A stretch of DNA of 64,000 nt, taken from contig NZ_CP019428.1 in assembly GCF_009834565.1 (NCBI RefSeq), forward strand, positions 4,836,001-4,900,000, read 5' to 3'. How positions within the stretch are numbered: the first letter of the stretch is position 1; each line of letters starts with the position of its first letter. Of this stretch, positions 8,305 through 18,045 are shown in pieces. Position numbers and translations under genes: made by a program. The notes under the pieces are model-generated. The model did no database searches. It saw only the letters and a program-made list of their open reading frames with translations, and had not been told where the DNA came from. Origin of the DNA: Pseudomonas sp. R76. Its GTDB lineage: Bacteria > Pseudomonadota > Gammaproteobacteria > Pseudomonadales > Pseudomonadaceae.

Positions 8305-9663
8305 TTAACCGCCTGGCGCCGGGGCGAAGATCGAGCCCAGGTGGGCTTCGCTCTCGCCCATGCTGATCTTGTCGTTGAGGCCCTGGCGCAGGTAGGTCAC
8401 CAGTTGCGGTTGCAGGGCAATTGCCAGGTCGGTTTCACGATCGCCCCCGGCCACATAGGCGCCGACGCTGATCAGGTCGCGGCTCTGCTGATAACGCGAC
8501 CACAGCTGTTTGAAGTGCTGTGCGCGAGCCATGTGCTCCGGCGTGACCACCGCCGGCATCACCCGGCTGATCGAGGCTTCGATGTCGATGGCCGGGTAGT
8601 GCCCTTCTTCGGCCAGGCGCCGCGACAGCACGATGTGGCCGTCGAGCACGCCCCGCGCCGAGTCGGCAATCGGGTCTTGCTGGTCATCGCCTTCGGACAG
8701 CACGGTGTAGAACGCGGTGATCGAACCGCCACCGGCTTCGGCATTACCGGCGCGCTCGACCAGCTTGGGCAGCTTGGCGAACACCGACGGCGGGTAGCCT
8801 TTGGTGGCAGGCGGCTCACCGATGGCCAGGGCGATTTCCCGCTGGGCCTGGGCGAAACGCGTAAGCGAGTCCATCAGCAACAGGACGTTCTTGCCCTTGT
8901 CGCGAAAATATTCAGCGATGCGCGTGCAGTACATGGCGGCGCGCAAACGCATCAGCGGCGCATCGTCCGCAGGTGACGCCACCACCACCGAGCGCTTGAG
9001 GCCTTCTTCACCGAGGCTGTGCTCGATGAATTCCTTCACCTCACGGCCGCGCTCGCCGATCAGCCCGACCACGATAATGTCGGCTTCGGTGAAGCGCGTC
9101 ATCATGCCCAGCAACACCGATTTACCCACACCCGTACCGGCGAACAGGCCCAGACGCTGGCCGCGACCGACCGTCAATAAACCGTTGATGCTGCGAATGC
9201 CCACGTCCAGCGGCACGCTGATGGGGTTGCGGTTGAGCGGGTTGATCGTCGGGCCGTCCATCGGCACCCAATCTTCGGCCTTCATGCCGCCCTTGCCGTC
9301 CAACGCACGACCGGCGCCGTCGAGTACGCGGCCGAGCATGCTCATGCCCATCGGCAGGCGGCCGGTGTCGGCAAGTGGCACCACGCGAGCGCCGGGGGCA
9401 ATGCCCGCCAGGCTGCCCACTGGCATGAGGAAAATCTTGTTGCCGGAAAAGCCCATCACTTCAGCTTCGACCTGCACCGGGTGGTAGCTGTCGTCGTTGA
9501 TCACCAGGCAGCGGCTGCCCATGGCGGCGCGCAGGCCTTCGGCTTCGAGGGTCAGGCCGACCATGCGCAACAGGCGTCCTTCGAGGATCGGTTGGCCGGG
9601 CAACTCAGTGGCCTCGGCGTAACCGCTCAGGCGCTTGGCGAAGCTGGTGCGATCAAGGCGCAT
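8305..9663 (-). CDS. fliI: Flagellum-specific ATPase FliI
   Basis: FliI is the hexameric ATPase that energises unfolding and delivery of flagellar export substrates. The 452-residue protein has the F1-beta-like fold with Walker A GTGVGKS at residues 176-182, Walker [27 protein letters not shown], and a C-terminal helical domain. It overlaps the end of fliH by 11 bases, consistent with coupling of the regulator FliH and its ATPase. Length and motifs match the family closely. Confidence 0.98.
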   Translation of the reverse strand: MRLDRTSFAKRLSGYAEATELPGQPILEGRLLRMVGLTLEAEGLRAAMGSRCLVINDDSYHPVQVEAEVMGFSGNKIFLMPVGSLAGIAPGARVVPLADTGRLPMGMSMLGRVLDGAGRALDGKGGMKAEDWVPMDGPTINPLNRNPISVPLDVGIRSINGLLTVGRGQRLGLFAGTGVGKSVLLGMMTRFTEADIIVVGLIGERGREVKEFIEHSLGEEGLKRSVVVASPADDAPLMRLRAAMYCTRIAEYFRDKGKNVLLLMDSLTRFAQAQREIALAIGEPPATKGYPPSVFAKLPKLVERAGNAEAGGGSITAFYTVLSEGDDQQDPIADSARGVLDGHIVLSRRLAEEGHYPAIDIEASISRVMPAVVTPEHMARAQHFKQLWSRYQQSRDLISVGAYVAGGDRETDLAIALQPQLVTYLRQGLNDKISMGESEAHLGSIFAPAPGG

Positions 9664-10417
9664 CGGCGGCGTCCAGGTCGACGCTCAGGTCAGGCTCGGC
9701 CGGGTGCAAGGCTTGTTCGTGCAACTGGTCGAAGAGCTTGGCCATGATCTGGGTGATACGGGTTTCCACCGTGGCATCGATACGGCTGTGTTCGGTTTCA
9801 ACCCGGCAACCACCGGGCAGCAGCGCCGCGTCTTCGACAATGCGCCAGGTTTCTTCATGGCGCTCGCGCAGGGCTTTGACCTGTTCGAAATCCTGCGGGT
9901 TGATGTACAGCCGCACATTGCCGACGCCCAACGGCAGCAGCTTGAGGGCTTCGCGCATCACGCTTTCAATGTGGCTGGAATCAAGCACCAGCTCGCGCTG
10001 GATCACCTGGCGGGCGATGTGCTCGACCAGGCCGACCATGGATTTTTCCAGCTGCGAATCCTGTTCGGCGATCGGGTCGAACAGGCTGCCCATCAAGCGT
10101 TCCAGGCTGGCCAGCTTGACGCTCAGCGCCTCCTCGGCCTCTTGGCGAACTTTCAGGGTGGTGCTGCGAAAACCGTCTTTTTCACCCGCCGCGAAGCCCT
10201 CGTTGTAGGCCTCCTGGCGGATGGCTTCCAATTCTTCGAGGGTCAGTGGCTGGACTTCATCCAGCGGCACTTCTTCCATTTCCGCCGGTGTTTCCACCAC
10301 CGGTTCAGGCTCGGGCTCCGGCACATGCGGGTCGAAGCTGGGCAACGACCAGATGTCGAACCCGCCGACATCCCGCGCGCGAATCAGATCGCTGGGCGTC
10401 TCATCTTTGTTCGACAT
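9653..10417 (-). CDS. fliH: Flagellar export ATPase regulator FliH
   Basis: FliH dimers bind and inhibit FliI and tether it to the C-ring through FliN. The 254-residue product has an acidic proline/glutamate-rich N-terminus (residues 20-60), a central coiled coil (about 60-125) containing [15 protein letters not shown], and a C-terminal V-ATPase subunit E-like domain (about 130-240). It lies between fliG and fliI in the usual order, 10 bases downstream of fliG. Confidence 0.95.
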   Translation of the reverse strand: MSNKDETPSDLIRARDVGGFDIWSLPSFDPHVPEPEPEPVVETPAEMEEVPLDEVQPLTLEELEAIRQEAYNEGFAAGEKDGFRSTTLKVRQEAEEALSVKLASLERLMGSLFDPIAEQDSQLEKSMVGLVEHIARQVIQRELVLDSSHIESVMREALKLLPLGVGNVRLYINPQDFEQVKALRERHEETWRIVEDAALLPGGCRVETEHSRIDATVETRITQIMAKLFDQLHEQALHPAEPDLSVDLDAADAP

Positions 10418-10427
10418 GGATGGCGCC

Positions 10428-11444
10428 TTAAATCATTTCTTCGCCGCCCTTCCCGCCGAGAACGATTTCTCCGGCTTCGGCCATACGGCGGGCAATGGTG
10501 AGGATTTCCTTCTGGGCGGTTTCCACGTCGCTGACGCGCACCGGGCCCTTGGCTTCCAGGTCGTCGCGCAACAGTTCGGAAGCACGCTTGGACATGTTCT
10601 TGAAGATCTTCTCTTTGACGCCTTCGTCCGAGCCTTTGAGGGCCAGCACCAACACGTCGGAAGACACCTCGCGCAGCAGCGCCTGGATGCCACGGTCGTC
10701 GACATCGGAGAGGTTGTTGAACACGAACATGAGGTCTTCGATCTGGCCGGACAGGGTGTCGTCGATCTCGCGGATCGAGTCCATCAACTGGCCTTCGACC
10801 GAGCTGTCGAGGAAGTTCATGATGTCGGCCGCGCGCTTGATGCCACCCAAGGTGGTACGCGAGGCGTTCGAGTTGCCCGAGAACTGCTTCTCGAGAATCG
10901 TGTTGAGTTCTTTCAGGGCGGCCGGCTGCACGGTGTTCAGCGACGATACGCGCAGGATGATGTCCAGGCGCACTTTATGGTCGAAGTGGCCGAGCACTTC
11001 ACCGGCCTGGTCGGGGTCGAGATAGGCGACGACGATGGCCTGGATCTGCGGGTGCTCGTAGCGGATCACGTCGGCGACGGCACGCGGCTCCATCCATTTC
11101 AGGCTGTCCAGGCCGCTGGTGTTGCCACCCAGCAGGATGCGGTCGATCAGGCCGTTGGCCTTGTCTTCGCCCAACGCCGAGGTGAGCATCTTGCGGATAT
11201 AGCTGTCGGAGCCGACGCCCAGGCTGGTCTGATCGCCGACGATCTCGACGAACTCGCTCATCACCTGCTCGACCTGCTCGCGGTGCACATTGCGCATTTG
11301 CGCCATGGCCACGCCCACGCGTTGAACCTCTTTGGGGCCCATGTGGCGCAGCACTTGTGCGGCGTCGGTCTCACCCAGGGACAGCAGCAGAACTGCGGCT
11401 TTGTCGACTTTGGTGAGCTTGGCAACAGCGGCTCGATCATTCAT
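10428..11444 (-). CDS. fliG: Flagellar motor switch protein FliG
   Basis: FliG is the C-ring protein that touches the MotA stator and generates torque. The 338-residue sequence has the N-terminal FliF-binding domain, the middle FliM-binding domain with EHPQ near residues 128-131, and the C-terminal charged torque helix (DLMFVFNNLSDVDDRGIQALLREV, split here by normal spacing). It overlaps fliF by 8 bases. No unusual residue was seen. Confidence 0.98.
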   Translation of the reverse strand: MNDRAAVAKLTKVDKAAVLLLSLGETDAAQVLRHMGPKEVQRVGVAMAQMRNVHREQVEQVMSEFVEIVGDQTSLGVGSDSYIRKMLTSALGEDKANGLIDRILLGGNTSGLDSLKWMEPRAVADVIRYEHPQIQAIVVAYLDPDQAGEVLGHFDHKVRLDIILRVSSLNTVQPAALKELNTILEKQFSGNSNASRTTLGGIKRAADIMNFLDSSVEGQLMDSIREIDDTLSGQIEDLMFVFNNLSDVDDRGIQALLREVSSDVLVLALKGSDEGVKEKIFKNMSKRASELLRDDLEAKGPVRVSDVETAQKEILTIARRMAEAGEIVLGGKGGEEMI

Positions 11445-13212
11445 CTGCGTTAATCCACTCTTTCACGACCTGGGCCACACGGCCCGGGTCTTCTGCCACC
11501 AAACTCTTGATTGCGTTCAACTGAGCGTCGTAGCCTTCGCTCGGGCTTGGCAACAGAATGCTTTGCGGGCCGCCGAGGCTGACGCGGTCGTTGGCCAGTT
11601 CGCCGTCCAGGCCGCCCATGCCACCCAACTCGACGTCGCCGCCAGCCAGGGCCAACTGCTTCTTGCCGTGGCCGGTGATGTTGTTGAGCACCGGGCGCAG
11701 CACGCCGAACACCAGCACCAGGATGAACAACACACCCAGCACTTGTTTGACGATGTCCCAGAACCACGGCTGCGTGTAGAACGACGGGTCGGCGATCACT
11801 TCGCCACGCTCGGCGGAGAATGGCATGTTGATCACGCTGACGCTGTCGCCACGGCTGGCGTCGAAACCGACGGCATCCTGCACCAGGCGGGTGAAGCGCG
11901 CCAATTCGTCGGCGCTCCAGGGTGCACGGGTCACAGCACCGTCAGCGGCGTTGACCTTGACCTGGTCATCGACCACCACCGACACCGACAGGCGATTGAT
12001 TTTGCCCTGTTGCTGCTTGGTGTGGCTGATGGAGCGGTCGAGTTCGAAGTTCTTGGTCGACTGGTTACGCTTGTCGGCCGGGTACGGCGCGAGCATTGGC
12101 TGGCCGGTGGCCGGGTCCATGATCTGCTGGCCGTTGGCGTCCAGCAGTGGCTGGCCAGGCTGAATCGCACCAGCGGTCGCGGCAGCGCCACCGGTGGTTT
12201 GCGGTGCCGAAGCGGGAGCTGGCGGCTGGTTGCTCAGGGCACCCGGCACACCTTGCGGGCCATTGCTGGCGGTGCGTTGTTCGCTGCTGGACTGCTCGCT
12301 GCGCAGGGCCGGCTGATCCGGATTGAACTGCTCGGAGGTCGACTCCACGGCGCTGAAATCTACGTCGGCGGACACTTCAGCCTTGTAGCGGTCGTTGCCC
12401 AGCACCGGTTGCAGAATGTTGTGCACACGCTGGGTGAGCATGCTTTCCATGCGGCGGCTGTAGTCGAACTGCTTGCCGGCCTGGGTCAGCGCGGAGTTCT
12501 CGGCTAGGTCGGAGAGTAGGTTGCCCTTCTGGTCGACCACGGTGATTTGCGACTTGCTCAATTCGGGAACGCTGGTGGCCACCAGATTGATAATCGCCAG
12601 CACCTGGCCAGGCTCCAGGGAGCGGCCGGAAAACAGTTCGACCAACACCGAGGCACTTGGCTTACGTTCGTCACGTACAAACACCGAGCTTTTCGGAATC
12701 GCCAGGTGCACGCGGGCGCCCTTGACGTTATTCAAGCTGGAGATGGTGCGCGCCAGCTCGCCTTCCAGACCACGACGATAGCGCGTGGCTTCCATGAACT
12801 GGCTGGTGCCCAGGCCCTGGTCCTTGTCGAGAATTTCAAAACCGATATTGCTGTCGGACGGCGTAACGCCGGCCGCGGCCAATTTCATACGCGCACGGGC
12901 CACGTCGTCGGCCTTGACCAGCAGCGCGCCGGAGTTGGGCTCCACGGTGTAGGCGATGTCGGCGGCGGCCAGGGTTTCCATGATCTGCTTGGAATCCATG
13001 CCGGCCAGGCTGCCGTACAACGGGCGGTAATCAGGTTGCTGCGACCACAGCACCACGGCAAAACCAATCGCCACGCTGGCAGCCAGGCCGACCATCAGGC
13101 CCACCTGACGCAGCATGGTCATTTCGGAGAGGTTTTCCAGGAACGACAGGCCAAACAGCGGCGGCTTGCCGTCTGCCTTGGCGGGTACGTTGTCCACGAC
13201 TGCTTCTGCCAT
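11437..13212 (-). CDS. fliF: Flagellar MS-ring protein FliF
   Basis: FliF forms the MS ring in the inner membrane, the base on which C-ring and export gate assemble. The 591-residue protein has an N-terminal membrane helix (about 38-58) and periplasmic ring-building domains (YscJ/FliF about 60-235). A variable linker rich in Pro, Ala, Gln and Gly follows (about 300-350). A second membrane helix near 480-500 precedes a cytoplasmic FliG-binding tail ending VAQVVKEWINADE. It follows fliE by 16 bases. Confidence 0.97.
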   Translation of the reverse strand: MAEAVVDNVPAKADGKPPLFGLSFLENLSEMTMLRQVGLMVGLAASVAIGFAVVLWSQQPDYRPLYGSLAGMDSKQIMETLAAADIAYTVEPNSGALLVKADDVARARMKLAAAGVTPSDSNIGFEILDKDQGLGTSQFMEATRYRRGLEGELARTISSLNNVKGARVHLAIPKSSVFVRDERKPSASVLVELFSGRSLEPGQVLAIINLVATSVPELSKSQITVVDQKGNLLSDLAENSALTQAGKQFDYSRRMESMLTQRVHNILQPVLGNDRYKAEVSADVDFSAVESTSEQFNPDQPALRSEQSSSEQRTASNGPQGVPGALSNQPPAPASAPQTTGGAAATAGAIQPGQPLLDANGQQIMDPATGQPMLAPYPADKRNQSTKNFELDRSISHTKQQQGKINRLSVSVVVDDQVKVNAADGAVTRAPWSADELARFTRLVQDAVGFDASRGDSVSVINMPFSAERGEVIADPSFYTQPWFWDIVKQVLGVLFILVLVFGVLRPVLNNITGHGKKQLALAGGDVELGGMGGLDGELANDRVSLGGPQSILLPSPSEGYDAQLNAIKSLVAEDPGRVAQVVKEWINADE

Positions 13213-13228
13213 GACTTAAATCTCGTCC

Positions 13229-13558
13229 TTAAACCGGCATCTGCATGATGTCTTGATAAGCCTGGACCAACTTGTTACGCACTTGGGTCAAGGCTTGAAA
13301 GGAAACGCTGGCCTTCTGCGAGGCCACCATCACGTCGGTGAGGTCTACGCCGCTTTTGCCGATTTCGAAGGCGGTGGCCAACTGATTCGAGGCTTGCTGG
13401 GTATCACTGACTTTATTGATTGCCTGACCGAGCATGTCGGCAAAACTGCTTTGGCCCAATTCCGGCGCTGGCGCGACGGATTTCGGTTGAGCCATGGCAT
13501 CCATTTGCATGGAGCGCATATCCAACATCAACCGATTGAACTCAATACCCTGGCTCAT
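13229..13558 (-). CDS. fliE: Flagellar hook-basal body protein FliE
   Basis: FliE joins the MS ring/export gate to the proximal rod and is the first exported axial subunit. The 109-residue product has the conserved C-terminal block [26 protein letters not shown] and the preceding [12 protein letters not shown]. It leads the fliEFGHIJ operon. A near-perfect sigma-54 promoter lies about 62 bases upstream of its ATG, in the gap after fleR. Confidence 0.97.
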   Translation of the reverse strand: MSQGIEFNRLMLDMRSMQMDAMAQPKSVAPAPELGQSSFADMLGQAINKVSDTQQASNQLATAFEIGKSGVDLTDVMVASQKASVSFQALTQVRNKLVQAYQDIMQMPV

Positions 13559-13619
13559 GACCTTCTCTCTCCGACGACCCGCAATTTTTTGACACTACGT
13601 AGCGGTTACTAGGGGTGGT

Positions 13620-13635
13620 AGCAACAAGGGTGCCA
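13620..13635 (-). promoter_or_regulatory. Sigma-54 promoter of fliEFGHIJ
   Basis: The minus strand reads TGGCAC-N5-TTGCT, a perfect match to the -24/-12 consensus. It sits in the 132-base gap between the fleR stop and the fliE start, so the operon can be switched on separately from fleSR. Confidence 0.93.
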
Positions 13636-13690
13636 GCTCCGTGGCGATTCGTAAGAAAAGGCGACAAACCCTGTCGGCCCGATGCTTTTT

Positions 13691-15070
13691 TCAGGTGGCG
13701 AAGAGGTAGGCTTCCACGTCCATTCCCGCGTCACGCATCTGCGCCAGCTTGTAGCGCAAGGTGCGCGGGCTTATCCCCAAGCGCTCGGCCGCTTCTTTGC
13801 GGCGGCCGCGCTCGGCACGCAGGGTGTCGATGATCATCTGGAATTCGCGGCGACGCAGGTCGTCGCCCAAGCCGCCGGCGGATTCGGCTTCGACCGCCAC
13901 CACAGGCGCCGGCGCCAGGCTCGGCAACGGTGCCGCGCCAGTGCCCATGGCCAGGCAGAAGTCCTGCGGCTGGATCAGCCCGCCCTGCTGCAAAATCAGC
14001 GCGCGCTGGATCGCGTTGTCCAATTCGCGCACATTGCCGGGCCATGGGTAGCTGATCAGGCAGGCCTGGGCATCGGCCGACAACCGCGCCTGGGCGTGCT
14101 TCATTTTTTTGACGTGGTTGTTCAGCAGGCGCTCGGCCAGCGGGATGATATCTGCCGGGCGCTCGCGCAGTGGGCGCCAGGCCAGCGGGAATACCGAAAG
14201 GCGGTAGAACAAGTCTTCACGGAAACGCCCCGCCGCCACTTCGCCCGCGAGGTCGCGGTTGGTGGTGGCGACCACGCGAATGTCCAGCTGGATCGGCTTA
14301 CGTGCGCCGACGCGCTCCACTTCGCGCTCCTGCAGCACCCGCAGCAACTTGGCTTGCAGACCCAGGGGCATTTCCGAGATTTCATCGAGCAGAATGGTGC
14401 CGCCGTCCGCCTGTTCGAACTTGCCCGCCTGGGCGGCGATGGCGCCGGTGAACGAGCCCTTTTCATGGCCGAACAGCGTGGCTTCGAGCATGTTGTCAGG
14501 GATCGCCGCGCAGTTGATCGCGATAAACGGTTGTTTGGCGCGGCTGGATTGCTGGTGGATATACCGCGCCAGCACTTCTTTACCGGTGCCGGACTCGCCG
14601 GAGATCAGCACGGTGGAATCGCTGCGCGCCACACGGGCCGCCAGTTCCAGCAACCGCGCGCTGGCCGGCTCGAAGGCAATCGGGCCTTCGCCGTCGCTGG
14701 CCGGGACCACGCCGAGCGCATGCCGGGCGACCAGCTCGATCAAGGCTTTGGGCTCGAACGGCTTGACCAGGTAATCCGCCGCGCCTTGGCGCATGGCGTC
14801 CACCGCCCGCTCTACCGCGCCGTGGGCGGTCATCAGCAGCACCGGCATTTGCGGCTGGCGTGCACGCAGCAGGCCGAGCAGCTGGTGGCCGTCCATGCCG
14901 GGCATGTTCACGTCGCTGACCACCAGGCTGAAGGACTCTTGCTCAACGGCCTCCAAGGCGTCCTCAGCCGAACCGACCGCGCGGTAGTCATGGCCCGCCA
15001 ACAGCAGCGTGTCAGCCAATGCTTCACGCAGGGCGCGATCGTCTTCAACCAATAAAACCTTGATAGCCAT
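13691..15070 (-). CDS. fleR: Sigma-54-dependent response regulator FleR
   Basis: FleR is the class III activator of the Pseudomonas flagellar cascade, phosphorylated by FleS and acting with RpoN. The 459-residue protein has a receiver domain (1-120, phospho-acceptor Asp53 in LVVSDVNMPG), an AAA+ domain (about 130-370) and a C-terminal Fis-type helix-turn-helix. The AAA+ domain has Walker A GESGTGKE and the sigma-54 contact loop as GSFTGA, a known variant of GAFTGA. The HTH contains KEAAERLGISPRTLRYKLAQMR. It is 7 bases downstream of fleS. Confidence 0.96.
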   Translation of the reverse strand: MAIKVLLVEDDRALREALADTLLLAGHDYRAVGSAEDALEAVEQESFSLVVSDVNMPGMDGHQLLGLLRARQPQMPVLLMTAHGAVERAVDAMRQGAADYLVKPFEPKALIELVARHALGVVPASDGEGPIAFEPASARLLELAARVARSDSTVLISGESGTGKEVLARYIHQQSSRAKQPFIAINCAAIPDNMLEATLFGHEKGSFTGAIAAQAGKFEQADGGTILLDEISEMPLGLQAKLLRVLQEREVERVGARKPIQLDIRVVATTNRDLAGEVAAGRFREDLFYRLSVFPLAWRPLRERPADIIPLAERLLNNHVKKMKHAQARLSADAQACLISYPWPGNVRELDNAIQRALILQQGGLIQPQDFCLAMGTGAAPLPSLAPAPVVAVEAESAGGLGDDLRRREFQMIIDTLRAERGRRKEAAERLGISPRTLRYKLAQMRDAGMDVEAYLFAT

Positions 15071-15077
15071 AGTCCTT

Positions 15078-16292
15078 TTACTCCGCGCTTGCCGCGCTGG
15101 AAAACAGCGGCAAGGTCATCAATGCACAGGTGCCACGCCCCAACCGGGAGTGCAGTTGCAATTCTCCCTGATGCGCACGCGCCACTGCCTTGACCACGGT
15201 CAGGCCCAGGCCCGTGCCGTTGGTTTTGGTGGTGAAAAAGGGTTCGCCCAGGCGCTGCAGCACCACCGGGTCGATGCCGCTGCCGCTGTCGCTGATGCAC
15301 AGGCGCAGGGTTTGCCCGCGGTTGTACAGGTGCACTTTGAGGCGCGCACCGGGGCCGCTGGCCTGGGTGGCATTTTCGATCAGGTTGAGCAAGGCGCCGA
15401 CCAGCGTGTCGCGGTTGCACAGCAACTCGCCGAGGTGGCTGTCGCACTGCCAGCGCACGTTGGCCTCTTGAATATGCGTCGCCGCTGCCGCCTGCAGCGA
15501 TTGCATCAGCACAGCCGGCGTGAGGCGGTCGGTAAGCGGCAATTCGCCGCGGGCAAACACCAGCATGTCGCGCACCTGGTGCTCCAATTCATGCAGGCGC
15601 TCCTTGAGGCGGCCGGCAAATCGCTGGTGGGTGGCGGCGGGCAATTGCTCATCAGTCAAATGACTGGCGTAGATCAGCGCCGCCGACAGCGGCGTACGGA
15701 TCTGATGCGCCAAAGAAGCGACCATCCGCCCCAGCGACGACAAGCGCTCGTGGCGCGCCAGCTGGTCTTGCAGGTGACGGGTTTCAGTCAGGTCGTTGAG
15801 CAGCACCAACTGGCCGGGCTCGGCGTCGAGAGAACGGGTGGCGATGGACAGGCGGCGGCCGTCCTTGAGGGAGATTTCATGGCCATCGTCTTCGCGTGGT
15901 GCGAAGCAGCGGGTAATCACGTGGCGCCACAGTTCGCCTTCAAGCGGCTCGCCGAGCAAGTCACGCGCAGCCGGGTTGGCTTCGCGCACGCGCCCCATCT
16001 CATCGATGACGATCACGCCACCGGGCAACAGGTCGAGGAGGTTTTGCAGACGGTTGGCCAGGCGCTCTTTCTCGGCCAGCTCTTCCATGCGCTGGGCGCT
16101 GACCACCGCCAGCTCGCCTTTAAGCTCGGAAACCCGGGCCTCCAGCAAGCTGTAGGAGTCAGTCAGTTGGCTCGACATCTGGTTGAACAGCGAAAAGGCC
16201 TGCTCCAGGCCCTGCCGGCTTTGCTGCTCTACAGAGGGGAGAAGCCCCTGGATGTCGGGGGCCGAAGAATGTTGGGCGGCGTGGGGCATCAT
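15078..16292 (-). CDS. fleS: Sensor histidine kinase FleS
   Basis: FleS is the partner kinase of FleR in the third tier of flagellar gene control. The 404-residue protein has no membrane segment, so it is a cytosolic sensor. It has an N-terminal coiled region, a PAS-like domain (about 80-175), a dimerisation/phosphoacceptor helix with His196 in SLAHQIRTPLSAAL, and an HATPase_c domain (about 280-400) with ENATQA, DSGSGI and TGLGLTVV boxes. The start is ATGATG with GAGAG just upstream. A sigma-54 promoter precedes it, separated from fleQ by a terminator. Confidence 0.95.
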   Translation of the reverse strand: MMPHAAQHSSAPDIQGLLPSVEQQSRQGLEQAFSLFNQMSSQLTDSYSLLEARVSELKGELAVVSAQRMEELAEKERLANRLQNLLDLLPGGVIVIDEMGRVREANPAARDLLGEPLEGELWRHVITRCFAPREDDGHEISLKDGRRLSIATRSLDAEPGQLVLLNDLTETRHLQDQLARHERLSSLGRMVASLAHQIRTPLSAALIYASHLTDEQLPAATHQRFAGRLKERLHELEHQVRDMLVFARGELPLTDRLTPAVLMQSLQAAAATHIQEANVRWQCDSHLGELLCNRDTLVGALLNLIENATQASGPGARLKVHLYNRGQTLRLCISDSGSGIDPVVLQRLGEPFFTTKTNGTGLGLTVVKAVARAHQGELQLHSRLGRGTCALMTLPLFSSAASAE

Positions 16293-16342
16293 GCTCTCTC
16301 GCTTGGCTGACCGTCAGTTAAACGGAACGTTGCGAGGGCTGT

Positions 16343-16358
16343 AGCAATACCCGTGCCG
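16343..16358 (-). promoter_or_regulatory. Sigma-54 promoter of fleSR
   Basis: The minus strand reads CGGCAC-N5-TTGCT with the required 10 bases between GG and GC. The -24 box directly abuts the U-tract of the fleQ terminator. The -12 GC is about 52 bases upstream of the fleS start. This fits the known FleQ/RpoN control of fleSR. Confidence 0.87.
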
Positions 16359-16388
16359 AAAAAAAACCGCTGATTAATCAGCGGTTTA
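16359..16388 (-). terminator. Rho-independent terminator of fleQ
   Basis: On the minus strand the stem AAACCGCTGA/TCAGCGGTTT with a TTAA centre is followed by a run of eight T residues counting the last stem bases. It begins 12 bases after the fleQ stop and should insulate fleSR from fleQ transcription. Confidence 0.92.
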
Positions 16389-16399
16389 TATTTCAGGCG

Positions 16400-17875
16400 T
16401 CAATCATCTGTCTGCTCATCGCCTTCCCGGCGGCTCATGCCGTACTTGCGCATCTTCTCAACCAGGGTGGTTCGGCGGATACGCAAGCGTTCGGCGGCGC
16501 GCGCGACAATGCCGTTGGCATCGTCCAGCGCCTGCTGGATCAGGCCTTGCTCGAGGCTACCGAGGTAGTCCTTCAAGTCCAGGCCTTCGGGCGGCAGCAT
16601 GGCGGTGGAACCGAAGTCCGGCGTATGGCCGTTGATGGCCACGCGCTCTTCCAGGTCGCTGCGCAGGCTGTCGACCAGTTGCTCGTCTTCGTCGTCGACG
16701 TAGCGGAATTTCTTCGGCAGCTCGACCACGCCGATCACCCCGTACGGGTGCATGATCGCCATGCGCTCCACCAGGTTGGCCAGTTCACGGACGTTACCCG
16801 GCCAGCCGTGGCGGCACAGGGACATGATCGCGGCGGAGTTGAAGCGAATCGAGCCGCGCTTTTCGTGTTCCATGCGCGAAATCAGTTCGTTCATCAGCAG
16901 CGGGATGTCTTCCACGCGCTCACGCAGCGGGGCCATTTCGATAGGGAATACGTTCAAGCGGTAGTACAGGTCTTCGCGGAAGCTGCCGACCTCGATCATG
17001 CTTTCGAGGTTCTTGTGCGTGGCCGCGATTATGCGCACGTCGACGCTCTGGGTCTTGTTGCTGCCCACGCGTTCGAAGGTGCGTTCCTGCAGTACGCGCA
17101 GCAGCTTGACCTGCATCGGCAGCGGCATGTCGCCGATTTCGTCAAGGAACAGGGTGCCGCCGTTGGCCAGCTCAAAACGCCCGGCACGGCTGGTGATCGC
17201 CCCGGTAAAGGCGCCCTTCTCGTGGCCGAACAATTCGCTTTCAAGCAGCTCTGCCGGGATCGCCCCGCAGTTGACCGGCACGAATGGCCCGTCGCGGCGC
17301 TTGGAATGATAGTGCAGGTTGCGTGCGACCACTTCCTTGCCGGTGCCGGACTCGCCGAGGATCAGCACACTGGCGTCGGTGTCGGCCACTTGCTGCATCA
17401 TCTGGCGCACGTGCTGGATCGCCCGGCTGGTGCCAACGAGGCTGCGGAACAAGTTGGGTTCGCGATGACGGCCGCGCTCGCGGGCCTGGTCGTACATCTC
17501 ACGGTAAACCTGGGCGCGGTGCAGGGAGTCGAGCAATTTGCTGTAGCTGGGCGGCATTTCCAGGGTCGAAAGCACGCGGCGGCGTTGGTCTTCCGGCAGG
17601 TCGATAGAAGAAACATCGCCCATTAGCAGTACCGGAAGGAACTCATCCCAGGTCGACAGTGTCTTTAACAAGCCCAGTACTGCACCAGGAGCGTTTACCG
17701 TCCCGATCAGCACACAAATGACTTCACGGCTCGACGACAAAGAGCTGACCGCCTGCTGCCAATCATGGCTACCGCAGGGTAAATTTTCTTCACCAAGAAA
17801 ATTTAAAATCACCGCCAAGTCGCGGCGGCGGACGCTATCGTCATCGATCAGCAGAATTTTGGTTTCACGCCACAT
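16400..17875 (-). CDS. fleQ: Flagellar master regulator FleQ
   Basis: FleQ is the c-di-GMP-responsive enhancer-binding protein that activates flagellar genes with RpoN and controls exopolysaccharide genes. I chose the ATG at 17875 (491 aa, the usual FleQ length) because the upstream in-frame codon adds an unrelated 16 residues. The N-terminal receiver-like domain (1-115) lacks a typical phospho-Asp setting. The c-di-GMP motif LFRS falls at residues 142-145. The AAA+ domain (about 140-375) has Walker A GESGTGKE and the sigma-54 loop GAFTGA. A Fis-type HTH ends the protein. It has its own promoter and a strong terminator. Confidence 0.98.
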   Translation of the reverse strand: MWRETKILLIDDDSVRRRDLAVILNFLGEENLPCGSHDWQQAVSSLSSSREVICVLIGTVNAPGAVLGLLKTLSTWDEFLPVLLMGDVSSIDLPEDQRRRVLSTLEMPPSYSKLLDSLHRAQVYREMYDQARERGRHREPNLFRSLVGTSRAIQHVRQMMQQVADTDASVLILGESGTGKEVVARNLHYHSKRRDGPFVPVNCGAIPAELLESELFGHEKGAFTGAITSRAGRFELANGGTLFLDEIGDMPLPMQVKLLRVLQERTFERVGSNKTQSVDVRIIAATHKNLESMIEVGSFREDLYYRLNVFPIEMAPLRERVEDIPLLMNELISRMEHEKRGSIRFNSAAIMSLCRHGWPGNVRELANLVERMAIMHPYGVIGVVELPKKFRYVDDEDEQLVDSLRSDLEERVAINGHTPDFGSTAMLPPEGLDLKDYLGSLEQGLIQQALDDANGIVARAAERLRIRRTTLVEKMRKYGMSRREGDEQTDD

Positions 17876-17926
17876 GCAATAGCAACTTCCCAAGTAAAAC
17901 TTCCTGCCCCAGAGTGAGGGCAATCT

Positions 17927-17962
17927 AGACGTCTGTAAGATCTCTTACCTTGGTAGACGTCT
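17927..17962. promoter_or_regulatory. Twin AGACGTCT palindrome in fleQ leader
   Basis: Two identical 8-base palindromes AGACGTCT (17927-17934 and 17955-17962) flank GTAAGA/TCTTAC, itself an inverted repeat. The whole can pair as one hairpin with a six-base bulge, or serve as two operator sites. It lies between the predicted fleQ transcription start and the ATG. The binding protein, if any, is unknown. Confidence 0.55.
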
Positions 17963-17981
17963 GAAATCTGAAAACAGCACT

Positions 17982-18010
17982 AGTTAAGTCAAAAATGCTG
18001 GCACAGTCAA
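17982..18010 (-). promoter_or_regulatory. Candidate sigma-70 promoter of fleQ
   Basis: The minus strand reads TTGACT, 17 bases, then TTAACT, about 107 bases upstream of the chosen fleQ start. P. aeruginosa fleQ is known to be transcribed by sigma-70, which fits. The -10 box is only a moderate match. Confidence 0.5.
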
Positions 18011-18045
18011 ATATATGACGCACCGTTCGGACTAACTGAGCCCAT

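Noticed and set aside
13682..15055. 457-codon open frame antisense to fleR
   Set aside because: Mirror of a secure response-regulator gene with no ribosome site or family features.
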